From JAEZBP01 sp963832725 (GTDB taxonomy: Bacteria > Myxococcota_A > Polyangia > Polyangiales > Sandaracinaceae): 64,000 nucleotides of DNA. Under the pieces are notes generated by a model, which was given only the letters and a program-made list of their open reading frames with translations, was not told the DNA's origin and did not search any database. The translations under genes and the position numbers were made by a program. Location of the stretch: positions 1,054,001 through 1,118,000 of the forward strand of contig CAWHVG010000002.1 of assembly GCA_963832725.1 (NCBI GenBank), written 5' to 3'. Within the stretch, counting starts at the first letter, position 1, and each line of letters begins with the position of its first letter. Of this stretch, positions 29,046 through 39,026 are shown in pieces.

Positions 29046-30704
29046 ATGGAAGTCTTGAACGAGTACGCAGGAAGGTTCGACCTTCATGGCTACGATCGCG
29101 CCTCGCTGTTGCTCGCGTGGGCCTACGACAGGACCGACCGCGTACAGCTTCTCTTCGGGCGCGTGGAGCTTCGCCCGATCGAACTGGGGTGTGGGCCTGC
29201 GACTCGTCAGGTGATCGACCCAGTTCGGCTCCCCGGCAAGACGGGGCGCTACGTCTACGCGGGCATCGTCGAGACCTCCGCCGCCGACGCGGTGGCCTGG
29301 TACGAGCGTGCGCTCACCGGCGAGTGGGATGTTCCCCAGAGCCTCGTTCCCGGACGAAAGCCTGAGCCACACCGGCTGCTCGGCCCGGCAGCCACCGAAC
29401 CCGAGTGGCCGCAGTTGAACCTCGTCGTGCGACCGTTCGCAGCCCTCCCGTGCGTACCGTCCATGCTTCCGTGTCCTCGCGTCCACCACCGCCTCACGGC
29501 CGCCCCGCACCCAATGCAGAGCGTCTGGAGCGATGCCGAGCGTTCCTCCGCATCTGCCGCTCTTGCGCCAATCATCGGGTTCCCGCTGGCTGCCCGGCCA
29601 CACCTCTGGGAGTCGCTGCGCCTCGTGCTGCCGAACCCGTCTGTGCGGTCGGTCGGAACCCAACTCGTCCCGGACGGAGCGGACGAGTCCCTCGGGGTGA
29701 CTCTGGTCGCACGTCGGCACGCTTCGCTCTCTGACTTGCTCGTGACCGTGTGGGAGGAACGCGGGCCACTGGTGCATCCCCTTGCGCGCTTCCGACCCAC
29801 GCAGCCGCGGACACTCGTGCACGCACGCGGAGTGCGGGAAGCGACGGCGCTGACCATCGATAGCGATCGCCAGGGCCGCATCTACGCTTCGGAACCGGCG
29901 CCGCTAATGCGGCAGCTTGGGCTTGAGATGCAACTCACCACGGCCCACCGACGCGTGGCTGCGCAACGCTCCGACAAGACGACCGTACGCTTCGAGGTGC
30001 CGGTGCATGGGCACTCGGAGCATTCCATGATCGGGTCGCCGAAGCGATCGACCACCATCGACCTTCTTCGCCAAGTGCAGCAAGCTGATGAGGAGAAACG
30101 ACGCGCCGCGTCCGACGACGAAATCTGGTTCGCTCGCGACCGTGACGCAGCGCAAGAGCGCCTGCGATCGTTGGTCGGGCGTGCGAACAACCGCGTCTGG
30201 GTGGTGGACTACTTCTTCGGCGCTGCGGATGCCGGCGTTCTGCTGCCGGCAATCGGTGCTCTCCGTGCCGAGGTTCGAGTCCTGACATCACGAGAGGGGT
30301 TCGGCCCGCAACCGCATGAGGCGGCGCGAGCGCTCGAACGGGTAGCGACGCAGTTGATTCGCGACCTTCAGATGCAACCCATCGAGGTCCGAGTGATGCA
30401 GGGTCAGGCGGAGATCCACGATCGCTTTCTGGTGGTGGACGATCGCGTCTACCTGCTCGGTAGCTCCGTAAACAACTACGGCGAGCGCGGCACGATGCTC
30501 GTGCGCCTTCGGAGCACCACGCCGGTGCTCAACGCAATCGAGGGCGCCTGGGGCCGCGCGCTCCCACTCGCGGCGGTGTCGGTTCCTCCGGGGCAGCCCG
30601 CGCCTGCGCCGACGGCGCTTGGCCGCATCAAGAAGGCAGTGAGGTCTGTTCGCCGATGGGTCGTCTCCCGTGCCAGAGGACTGGGCGGCCGATGCGTGAT
30701 CTGA
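29046..30704 (+). CDS. PLD-like domain protein of a putative conflict operon
   Basis: This 552-residue protein has an N-terminal ~330 residues of unknown type and a C-terminal phospholipase D-like domain. There AEIHDRFLVVDDRVYLLGSS gives a His-x-Arg-x4-Asp variant of the HKD motif followed by the Gly-Ser-Ser turn. Only one HKD copy is visible, so a dimer would be needed for activity. The start at 29046 (MEVLNEYAGRF) is used; one at 29001 would overlap the PIN gene. Its stop overlaps the next gene by 13 bases. Likely a nuclease effector (inference). Confidence 0.7.
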   Translation: MEVLNEYAGRFDLHGYDRASLLLAWAYDRTDRVQLLFGRVELRPIELGCGPATRQVIDPVRLPGKTGRYVYAGIVETSAADAVAWYERALTGEWDVPQSLVPGRKPEPHRLLGPAATEPEWPQLNLVVRPFAALPCVPSMLPCPRVHHRLTAAPHPMQSVWSDAERSSASAALAPIIGFPLAARPHLWESLRLVLPNPSVRSVGTQLVPDGADESLGVTLVARRHASLSDLLVTVWEERGPLVHPLARFRPTQPRTLVHARGVREATALTIDSDRQGRIYASEPAPLMRQLGLEMQLTTAHRRVAAQRSDKTTVRFEVPVHGHSEHSMIGSPKRSTTIDLLRQVQQADEEKRRAASDDEIWFARDRDAAQERLRSLVGRANNRVWVVDYFFGAADAGVLLPAIGALRAEVRVLTSREGFGPQPHEAARALERVATQLIRDLQMQPIEVRVMQGQAEIHDRFLVVDDRVYLLGSSVNNYGERGTMLVRLRSTTPVLNAIEGAWGRALPLAAVSVPPGQPAPAPTALGRIKKAVRSVRRWVVSRARGLGGRCVI

Positions 30705-32666
30705 CGACCCTTCGCGCGGACCGCACGGAAGGGGACCGGCGTCAGGCCGAGCGTATCGCCGCGCTCATTTCGGATGCGGAGTCAACAGGGATGGTCCCGC
30801 TCGCCGTAAGCGAGCTACGGGCCGCCTGGGCGCAACCGCAGCTTCGGTCGCCGCGCGCGACGACGCCGGTCGCGCCCGAGATGCCGCCGACCTTCCTCGA
30901 CGCATGCATCGCCAGTCCGACACGACCAGAGATCGAGGGGTGTACCGAGATCCTCGCAGCGAGGGCGCTGGTCGCAGAAATGCTCGGGGCCACGCCGTCG
31001 ATCGAAACATGGGAGCGCGTGCATGATCTTGTCATGCATGTGTCGTGGACCGCGTTCGTTCGTGCGCTCGCGGATCATCGAGGGGCCGTCGAAGCGCAGG
31101 CGTGGGCATCGCTTCTCGCTGCACCACCGGACGAGCGCACGTACCTCGCTGGCGCGCTTGCCGGAGAGCGCGAAACCATCAGGCAGGCGTCGCTCGCGTG
31201 GCGTGCGTCGCCGCGTCTGCTCGGGCAAGGGCCCGATCGTGGGCACGCTCCGTTCGGCCCCTCGTACGTCACGCGTCTGGCGCTCGTGGCTCATCTCGAT
31301 CCCGCAGCCTGGTTCGGTGCGCTGCGCGCAGCACCGCTCCGAACCGAGGTGGAGTTCGCGATCAGATCGGCATCGCAGTCCCCCGATCGACTGCTGGACC
31401 TTCTTGGCGCGGCCCCTGCTGGGCTCGAATCCGAACGGCAACGAGACGGGGCACGTCGCCGCGATCGTCCTCGCGCGCCGCGCCTGGCGGTACGCACAGG
31501 AGGTAAATGACGCCCTCGAATCGTACGCGCGGATGGCACGAGATGCCGAGAGGCGCGCGGTCGCCGCCGATGAGGTGCGTGCGTTCCGCGAGCGCGAGAT
31601 CGCGACCTGGTTCGATCAGGTATGGGCTGTGATGAGTTCTCGTCCGGACGGCGACGTGCTCGCCCTTGCGCTCGCCGTCGAGAACGTCGCTCAACGTGCA
31701 TTCGTGAGTGACGGGCGATCCCCCAGCGAAGTTGCACGGCTCGCCGCCGACGAGTTGGAGAATCGGACCGCAGCCGTCTGGCGCCCGCGAATCACGGCGC
31801 TGCCGCCTCTTATCGACAAGGGGGATCTCGGGAGGAGTCTCGGCACGCTGCCGCGATGGCTTGCGTTCGCTCGCATCGCGATCGACGATGCCGGCGACAC
31901 TGTGGAAGGCGCCGCGATCGCGTGGGCACGCCTCGCCGAGGTTGTGACGGAGAAGCTCGGGGACAGCGATGTCATCCTCGGCGGTGTGCAGCATGTCTCG
32001 CAATACACGTGGGTCACAGCAGGGTGCGTCCTCGCGATGCAGCCCGACCCTGCGGCCTCCTTCACCGCACTGTTCGCGAAGCTCTGGCTGGAGCGCGAGC
32101 AGGCGTACATGGGTGTGCGGCGCCCCGTGCACGGCTCCGACCTCCCGATCAACGCCGCCACCTCGCGCTTCGTGCTGGGCATCGCGGCTCGGGCGCTGAC
32201 GGTGCTGCCCGAGATGACTTCTTTCGGCGCTGGTCGTGCGCTCTGGGCGCCGCTGTTCGACGGCCTTCGGGAGATGTGGCTTCGCGGCGCGGACAACGTT
32301 GGGCGGGATCGCTGGGTCATCCACTGGGTGTTCGCTTGCGGAGGCGCGGCCCACCGCGTGGCCGTCACCGGCGATCCACAGGCCACGGGCCTGCGCGCCG
32401 AACTCGAAGACGCGTTGGCGTTCGTGGAGCCGGATCCCAGCCTCGTGATCCTCGTCGCATCGTCATGGCTCGCGAACGGGTGGCCGGTCGCAGAGGCGCT
32501 CGACCTCTTTGGGCGCGCGCACATCAATCTGCGTGCGGTCTGCGCCTCCCTTGCTGCTGAGCCGGACGAGTGGCGAGGCGACCATCGGGAGGATCTCAAC
32601 GGGGTCCGAAACGCGATCGAACTCGATGACAGCCGCAACTCTGGCGCGCTAGGGACGGGCGAGTGA
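30692..32666 (+). CDS. Large helical protein of the conflict operon (one frame break)
   Basis: This 657-residue, mainly helical protein has no recognised family. It is rich in Ala/Leu/Arg with many Trp, and could be a repeat scaffold. The frame breaks at 31427-31431 (GAATC). Reading GATC joins LLGAAPAGLDPNGNETGHVA without further change. It starts at an ATG inside the end of the PLD-like gene and its stop overlaps the GTG of the next gene. The tight coupling on both sides implies that the product is made in a fixed ratio with the nuclease-like proteins, perhaps as sensor or scaffold (inference). Confidence 0.7.
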
Positions 32667-33511
32667 GCGGGCGCCTGAACCGACTACGGGACCGTGCCCG
32701 CAAGGTGACCATCTACGATCGGAGCGACGGACGCGACCCGGTGGACTTCCTCGGGACGCTTGACGAGGCGGCCCAGTCCCCCGAGACGATTGCGGAGGCC
32801 GAGATGACGCGGGTTGCGGTGGCGAAGCAGCCCCTTCGCGGGGCAATCGCGGAGGCCCTCGGCTTCGGTGAACCGGTCTGGATGCTCCTCGGCGAAGCTC
32901 GCGCACGGATCTTCCCCGACGACCCCGACGGGAAGCCTGGCGACTTCGATATCATGGTCGGCCCTCTCCGCGACGGCCGGCCGGCTCTCGCTCCCCTCGG
33001 CATGGTGGAGGTGAAGCGGTCCCCTGTGCGGGCCGACGGGAAGCCGAAGAGCCGACCGAGCGGGCTCGGGACGACGCAGGCGCGGGGCGGTGCGCTACTC
33101 GGTTTCGATCGCGTGCTGCTCGCTCACTTCGTTCTCGGACCGGACGAGTCGATCAGAACGCCACCTGGCAAGGTCGCGATCCCCGAGCACTACGAGGTGG
33201 TGGACCGCATCGTGAAGAACATCCGCCGCGCGGATCCACTCGGTCCAGGTCGGCGCTATGGCACGCTGGTCGTGGAGTGGGCGCGCGCGCGGGCGTCGAG
33301 CATCGAGCGGACGGGAGCGGTCTCGTTTCTGCTCGGCGACAGCGCTCCTCGGCTGACTCCGACGCATGACCGCCGCCAACTGCTCGACGCGCACCTCCGA
33401 GCGGTCCTGCCACGCGAGGACTGCCCCCCATACCTTTGGCGCTGCGACGTGTGCGCCGAGATCGCGTGCGTCTGTAGTCCGAGCCCGCGCCCGTCGGGCA
33501 AGCCGAGATGA
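32663..33511 (+). CDS. Putative PD-(D/E)xK-like protein of the conflict operon
   Basis: This 282-residue product starts at a GTG overlapping the upstream stop (GTGA). KPGDFDIMVGPL (D94/D96) followed by GMVEVKRS (E116, K118) fits the PD-(D/E)xK core of nucleases. The C-terminus has a cysteine cluster (CDVCAEIACVC) that could bind zinc. It is the last gene of the five-gene operon. It is not obviously related in sequence to the other PD-(D/E)xK-like protein at 23109. A DNA-cleaving effector role is an inference. Confidence 0.65.
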   Translation: MSGRLNRLRDRARKVTIYDRSDGRDPVDFLGTLDEAAQSPETIAEAEMTRVAVAKQPLRGAIAEALGFGEPVWMLLGEARARIFPDDPDGKPGDFDIMVGPLRDGRPALAPLGMVEVKRSPVRADGKPKSRPSGLGTTQARGGALLGFDRVLLAHFVLGPDESIRTPPGKVAIPEHYEVVDRIVKNIRRADPLGPGRRYGTLVVEWARARASSIERTGAVSFLLGDSAPRLTPTHDRRQLLDAHLRAVLPREDCPPYLWRCDVCAEIACVCSPSPRPSGKPR

Positions 33512-33768
33512 ACGTCTCGACTCGACTCGGCCGCCGCGCGGCGAGACGATCGACTCGGGTGGTCCCTGGCCGCTTCAGTCACCGCCGCTACCGGACGCCT
33601 GGCGGGACTTGCCGACCTCGTCCGGGATCGCGGTAGAACCGCGAACTGGCCAAGGGCGCTCGCGCAGCGCCAGGCCGTCTTGCAATGCCAGATTCGGGGT
33701 CACCTTCTATCTGATCGGGAAGAACCCGGTCGAATAACTCGCCGCGGCTCTTCCCGTCGGAGGAGACG

Positions 33769-34656
33769 ATGGTACGACAGAAGAAAAGCCCCAACGGAAT
33801 GGCCTACGAGACCGTGACCCGCGGGCTGATCGCGGAACTCGAGCGGGGCGATGTCCCGCCGTGGATTCAGCCCTGGAACGGCGCGACGGGGATGCCGATG
33901 TCGCTGGCGAGCGGGCGCTCGTACTCAGGCATCAACGTCCTATCGCTTTGGTCGGCGACGAGTGCGTACGGCTTCGGGTCGCGATGGTGGCTGACGTTTC
34001 GGCAGGCTCGCGAGCTGGGCGGGCACGTACGGCGTGGGGAGCGTGGGACCAGCGTGCTCGCGTTCTCGATCCGCGATGTGGACGAGATCGACGAGAGCGG
34101 AACGGAGACGCGCCGGCTCGCGTTCGCGCGGAACTTCCGGGTCTTCAACGCCGAGCAATGCGAGGGAATCACCATCCCGGATGAGCCTTCGCCACCGACC
34201 GAGGTCGAGCGTGACGCCCAGATCGATGGGTTCGTCGCGGCGACCGGTGCGACGGTCGTTCACCGCGGTACGCGTGCGCTCTACCGACCGCGAGCGGACA
34301 GGATCGAGATGCCGCAGCCGGGACGCTTTCGGGATCGCGGGAGCTACTACGCGACGCTCCTCCACGAACTCGTGCACTGGGCAGGGCATCCCGACCGGCT
34401 CGCTCGCGAGCGAGGCACGCGCTTCGGTGACGACGCCTACGCGCGCGAGGAGCTGGTGGCCGAGCTTGGTGCGGCGCTCCTATGTGCGGAGTTCGGGGTG
34501 CCCGGCCAGCTTCAACATGCCGCGTACCTCGGGCACTGGGTGGCGCAGCTCAAGGCCGACGCTCGGCTGCTCGTGCGCAGCGCCGCGGCCGCGCAGCGCG
34601 CAGTTGACTACCTTCGACGGGTCGTCGCGCCGGAGAGCGCGCAGAGCGCCTCCTGA
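33769..34656 (+). CDS. ArdC-like antirestriction protein with zincin domain
   Basis: This 295-residue protein has an N-terminal ssDNA-binding-type ArdC region (MAYETVTRGLIAELERGDVP, PWIQPWNG, SGINVLSLW) and a C-terminal metallopeptidase domain with HExxH in TLLHELVHWAGHPDRL followed by EELVAELGAALLC. Such proteins protect incoming mobile DNA from host restriction. GGAGGA lies just upstream of the ATG. It fits the island context and implies entry by transfer as DNA. Confidence 0.9.
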   Translation: MVRQKKSPNGMAYETVTRGLIAELERGDVPPWIQPWNGATGMPMSLASGRSYSGINVLSLWSATSAYGFGSRWWLTFRQARELGGHVRRGERGTSVLAFSIRDVDEIDESGTETRRLAFARNFRVFNAEQCEGITIPDEPSPPTEVERDAQIDGFVAATGATVVHRGTRALYRPRADRIEMPQPGRFRDRGSYYATLLHELVHWAGHPDRLARERGTRFGDDAYAREELVAELGAALLCAEFGVPGQLQHAAYLGHWVAQLKADARLLVRSAAAAQRAVDYLRRVVAPESAQSAS

Positions 34657-34829
34657 GCGGCCTCTTGGCCGCCGAATGCGCGCTGGCCGGCGCCGCCACC
34701 GAGAGCTGCTCCCCGATCACGGCGCCTCCTCGGGCGGAGGGCAGCATCGCTGCTCACCGGGACAGCCCACGTCGAACGTGTACTGCTGTCGTCGGAGGCA
34801 CCGTGGCCAGCGCTCGGAGATATGCCCAG

Positions 34830-36253
34830 GAGTTGTGGATCGACGTGAGGTGAAGAGGGTGGCGTACCCTTCCGAGTTGGAAAACACGAGACCGGCTTGT
34901 AGGCCGGGGAAAGGTACGCCGATGCCGAAGGTAGAGGAGAAGGACGTTCAGGGCGAGCCGATGGAGTGCGCGCTTGATCAGCTGGCGCGCGAGGGAGCGC
35001 GCAGGATGATCGCGGCGGCTCTCGAGGTGGAGGTCGAGGAGTATCTGGCGCGGCATGGTGCGAGCCGGGACGAGGAGGGCCGCGCGCTGGTGGTTCGCAA
35101 CGGGCGTGCTCGGGAGCGGAAGGTGACGATCGGCGCAGGGACGGTGGGGCTCCGGGCGCCTCGTGTGAACGACAAGCGGGTAGTGGACGGGGAGCGGCAA
35201 CGCTTCACGAGCAGGATCCTGCCCCCCTACATGCGGCGCTCGAAGAACGTTTCAGAGGTGCTTCCGCTCCTCTATCTGCGCGGACTGTCGACGGGCGACT
35301 TCCAGGAGGCGCTTCCCACGCTGCTCGGTCCGGACGCCGCGGGCTTGTCGCCGAGCTCGATCACGAGGCTCACGAGCGCGTGGCAGGAGGAGTACCGGGC
35401 GTGGCGGAAGAGGTCGCTGGAGGACCGCGACTACGTGTACGTCTGGGTCGACGGGGTGCACTTCAACGTGCGCCTCGAGGACGAACGCCTCGCCGCGCTC
35501 GTCATGATCGGGGCCCGACCGGACGGCACGAAGGAGGTGATCGCGATCGAAGACGGCTACCGGGAGTCCACCGAGAGCTGGCTGTCGCTCCTGCGCGACG
35601 TGAAGGCGCGGGGGATGCGCGCGCCGGCGTTGGCGGTCGGTGACGGCGCGCTCGGCTTCTGGGCGGCGCTGCGCGAGGTCTTCCCGGAGACGCGCGAACA
35701 GCGGTGCTGGGTTCACAAGATCGCGAACGTTCTCGACAAGCTTCCCAAGAGCGTGCAGCCGCGCGCAAAATCCCATCTCCACGAGATGATGAAGGCGCCG
35801 ACAAAGGCGGAGTGTGAGGAGCTGGCCGCGTCGTTTGTGAAGGAGTTCCGCGCGAAATATCCAAAGGCCACCAAGTGCCTCCAGACCGACTTCGGCCGGA
35901 TGACGACGCTCTTCGACTTCCCGGCGGAGCACTGGAAGCACCTGCGCAGTACCAACCCGATCGAGTCCACCTTCGCCACCGTCAAGCTCCGGCAGCGGGT
36001 CACGAAGGGGGCCGGCTCCCGCAACGCCGGACTCGCGATGGCCTTCAAGCTCCTCCTTATGGCCGAGCGCCGATGGCGGAAGCTGGACGGCCACGAACTC
36101 ATCCCGCTCGTCCGTGCAGGCGTCACGTTCGAGGACGGGGCGCGCAAGGAGCGCCCCAGAGCAAAGCCCATCAAGTCAGCGGGGAAGTCGAAGAGGGACA
36201 CGAACGAGAGTGAGCAAAAGGACGCCGCCTGATCAGCTCCGTATCCACAACTC
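34830..36253 (+). mobile_element. IS256-family insertion sequence
   Basis: The ends carry the inverted repeat GAGTTGTGGAT (34830-34840 and its complement at 36243-36253), with weaker similarity outside. One transposase fills the element. No target duplication is apparent (ATGCCCAG on the left, TTGACAAT on the right), so flanking DNA may have been lost after insertion. Confidence 0.8.
34922..36232 (+). CDS. IS256-family transposase
   Basis: This 436-residue mutator-type DDE transposase is intact. YVWVDGVHFNVR gives the first Asp, LAVGDGALGFWAAL the second and STNPIESTFATVKLRQR the Glu with the conserved Asn-Pro-Ile-Glu-Ser context. There is also the C/H region EQRCWVHKIANVLDKLP. No frameshift is present, so the element may be active. 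Confidence 0.96.
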   Translation: MPKVEEKDVQGEPMECALDQLAREGARRMIAAALEVEVEEYLARHGASRDEEGRALVVRNGRARERKVTIGAGTVGLRAPRVNDKRVVDGERQRFTSRILPPYMRRSKNVSEVLPLLYLRGLSTGDFQEALPTLLGPDAAGLSPSSITRLTSAWQEEYRAWRKRSLEDRDYVYVWVDGVHFNVRLEDERLAALVMIGARPDGTKEVIAIEDGYRESTESWLSLLRDVKARGMRAPALAVGDGALGFWAALREVFPETREQRCWVHKIANVLDKLPKSVQPRAKSHLHEMMKAPTKAECEELAASFVKEFRAKYPKATKCLQTDFGRMTTLFDFPAEHWKHLRSTNPIESTFATVKLRQRVTKGAGSRNAGLAMAFKLLLMAERRWRKLDGHELIPLVRAGVTFEDGARKERPRAKPIKSAGKSKRDTNESEQKDAA

Positions 36254-36892
36254 TTGACAATAACTCCAGCGCTCGCCCGCGCTCTCCTCGTCCGTACACA
36301 CCCAGCTCGACCACGAGGAGGGGCGGCGGTTGCCCGCGTAGTCGTAGCCGGCGCTCAGGTGCCCGCAGTCCGTGAGCACCTCCCCTGCTGCGGTCGAGAC
36401 TGTGTGGTGCTCGTCCTCCGTCGGCCCCGTGGTGGACGGTGGTGGACTCGCGGCCCGGTTTGGGCTGGATCGCTCGCCGCTGTTGTCGAGTTGGAGGATC
36501 TCCATGTCGCACGAGCGTTCCATGTCGCCGGGGCAGAGTTGGCGCGGGCGCTGCTGGTCGACGAACATGACCACTCGCTCGGTGCTGTCCCCCGCGGGAA
36601 CCTCCCCCGAGCACGTGGGCCGGGACTCGATCGACGCCTCGGAACCGCGGTTCCGAAGCACGACTACGACGCAGGTCGAGCCAGGCCCTGAGCCCGTGTT
36701 GGTGAACTGGCAGGTGTTGCGCGCGGGAGCGAAGAGGTCGCCGCCGACAGTGCACGCCACGCTGATGTGCGGCTTGCCGCGCAACAGGGTGTACGCGAAC
36801 CAGGCCACGGCGAGCACTGCGAGGGCGACCACCCCGGCTCCGATCACTGTCGTGACGACGCGGGTGGCACGAACGAAGTCCTCCGCCTTCAT
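36233..36892 (-). pseudogene. Membrane-anchored hypothetical protein, C-terminus replaced by IS256 end
   Basis: The protein starts MKAEDFVRATRVVTTVIGAG and has one transmembrane helix (VIGAGVVALAVLAVAWFAYT). An extracytoplasmic domain with several cysteines follows (SVACTVGGD, TCQFTNTGSG, CPGDMERSCDMEI). Its last residues, QELWIRS, are encoded by the IS256 terminal repeat, so the natural C-terminus was lost on insertion. How much is missing is unknown. It is divergent from the XRE regulator at 37084, with an AT-richer gap between them. Confidence 0.6.
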
Positions 36893-37083
36893 GCGGCCGC
36901 CGGGCGCTCCGAACGCGACGTGGTTTCCGAGTCCACCGGACGCCGGATGACAGGAACGCAGGCGCGCCCAAAGCCCTGCACCCCGACTCGATGGCGCCGC
37001 ATTCTCCGTGCCCGTTCGCCCATGCGTCAAAACTAAAGCCGTGACTTGTTTATCGCAACGGCCGCTTCCGCTGTGCTCGCGAC

Positions 37084-37389
37084 GTGCCAGCTCAGGAACC
37101 CGATCGCGTCAAGCGAGCGGTCGGCCGCAAGGTCGCGGAGCACCGCCGGGCCCTGCGATTGACGCAGGCGGAGTTGGCGGAGCGCATCGGCGACGTGTCG
37201 CCGCAGTACGTCGGGCTGGTCGAGCAGGGGCGCCAGAACCTCACGATCGAGACTCTGGTCAAGGTCGCGAACGCCCTGGAGCTACCCGTCCGCGCGCTCT
37301 TCGATGAACCGGCATCGATGACGGCTTCGCCCCCGGGCCGCCCGCGCAACGCGCCGCAGGCCGAGAAGACCAGCCGAGGGAAACGCTGA
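37084..37389 (+). CDS. XRE-family HTH regulator
   Basis: This 101-residue protein has a Cro/CI-type HTH: HRRALRLTQAELAERIGDVS, then QYVGLVEQGRQNLTIETLVK and ANALELPVRALF. The tail is basic and proline-rich. It starts with GTG. Its location upstream of the integrase suggests control of island excision or of the divergent membrane gene. Confidence 0.9.
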   Translation: MPAQEPDRVKRAVGRKVAEHRRALRLTQAELAERIGDVSPQYVGLVEQGRQNLTIETLVKVANALELPVRALFDEPASMTASPPGRPRNAPQAEKTSRGKR

Positions 37390-37674
37390 TCGACTCTGGG
37401 TCCGCCGGCTGCTGACGGCCGGGCAGGATTCTTGGTCGATCCGGGCCCGGCCGACGGCGGATCCGAGGGCGCGCCGCTTCGATGCGTTTACGCAAACCCT
37501 ACGTGAACTGTACCCAGCCGAAATTCGCGGCCGTTCCGGGTGACGGCAGCGCTGCCCGTTCGCGCGAGCCGAGCGTCCGCACGGCATCGCAGCGGCACAA
37601 CGCGCTGCCAGCGCGATGTGCCGTGCGCGAGATCCAGATGCACCGCAATCCAAGAAACCGAAGGAGATGTACTC

Positions 37675-38740
37675 ATGCCGAAACCGAGCAAGACAGGCGT
37701 TCGCGGCCTCTATCGCGGCGCCGATGGACGATACCGAATCGACCTCCGATGGCGCGACCCAGCGACCGGGGAACCGCGCCGTCACCGGGAGCGTCTTCCC
37801 GAGCGCACGCCCGCAGTGGCAGCGAAGGAGCGGGCGCGGCGCATCTATGCCGCGGCAATCGCTGGCGAGTTCCAGCCGGACCGCGAGGCGCCATGTCGGC
37901 TCTCGAAGATGATTCGACGCCTATCTCGAGTGGGCGGAGGAGAACAGGCCGGCCTCGGTCGCAGCGAGGCGCAGCCATGCAAGGGTGATCCGTGCGCATC
38001 TCGGCGACCGTGTGCTGGACGACATCTCTCCGATGCACGTCGAGCGCATGAAGCGCGACTACCATGCGGGGCGTGCTGAGGCGACGGTCAACCGTGTGCT
38101 CGCCACGCTCAAGCACCTCGCCCGCCTCGCGGTCCAGTGGGGATGGATGGACCGCGACATCGCGCGTCGCATCCGCGACGTGAAGCTCCTCAAGGAGCCG
38201 CCCGGACGGGTTCGCTACCTGAGCGCTGACGAGGAGAAGCGGCTTCTCGTGCATCTTCCGGCCTGGCTGCTCCCGATCGCGTTGGTCGCCCTGCTGTCTG
38301 GGATGCGGCTCGGCGAGGTCATCGCCCTGCGCGAGGACGACATCGATCTCGACCACCGCGTCGTGCACGTGCGCAAGTCGAAGAACGGACGCGCCCGCCG
38401 GATCCCAATGAACGACGACCTCGCGTTCCTCTTCTCGTGGCTGCTCCCGCGGGCGGTGGATGGCTGGCTCTTCGTGACCGCCCGGGGCGTCCCCTACCGC
38501 AGCGACCGCGTCAGTCGCGAGTTCGGCGCCGCGGTGACGAAGGCGAAGATCGAGGACTTCCACTTCCATGACACGCGCCACGATTTTGCCACGCGGCTTC
38601 GTCGCAACCAGGTCGGCCTCGACGTGATCGCGAAGCTCCTCGGCCATCGCTCGCTGGCCATGACGCAGCGGTACGCTCACCTCGACGATCCGACGCTGCG
38701 TGGTGCGGTCGCCACTGCGCGGCTGCGAACATCGGGCTGA
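37675..38740 (+). CDS. Tyrosine site-specific integrase (one frame break)
   Basis: This phage-type integrase has an Arm-binding start (TGVRGLYRGADGRYRIDLRW), a core-binding region and a full catalytic domain: Arg in LLSGMRLGEV, Lys in VRKSKNGRARRIP, HDTRH, then GHRSLAMTQRYAHL with the nucleophilic Tyr. The frame breaks at 37911-37915 (GATTC). Reading GATC restores SKMIDAYLEWAEENRP and a 354-residue protein. AAGGAGA lies 8 bases upstream of the ATG. It probably recombines attL and attR at tRNA-Lys. Unusually for such islands it sits about 2.5 kb from the right end rather than beside the intact tRNA. Confidence 0.9.
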
Positions 38741-38834
38741 CCAATAGCCTCGGCGCGGGTACCGGGGATCGAGGTTGATGTCCTGGCGCGGGGGATATCG
38801 AAACGATATGCTCCGTACCCGCGACGAGGACACC

Positions 38835-39020
38835 ATGCCGCCCGAGCACGACGATGCCGACGATCTCTTCGTCACCCTGGATGCGCAAGCCTACGAGCGG
38901 GTGAGCGTGCCGAGCGAGGAGCAGGTCCGCCAAGTGCTCCGCGAGGGGCAGCGCGATCTGCGCGAGGCCGCCTCGGCTCCCCGGCCAGGCCGCGTCAATC
39001 CCAAGCTGCGCTTTCGCTGA
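38835..39020 (+). CDS. Small acidic hypothetical protein
   Basis: This 61-residue protein (MPPEHDDADDLFVTLDAQAY to VNPKLRFR) is acidic at the N-terminus and basic at the end. No family is recognised. It ends six bases before the papain-like gene and is probably co-expressed with it, perhaps as a partner or inhibitor (inference). Confidence 0.55.
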   Translation: MPPEHDDADDLFVTLDAQAYERVSVPSEEQVRQVLREGQRDLREAASAPRPGRVNPKLRFR

Positions 39021-39026
39021 GGCGCG

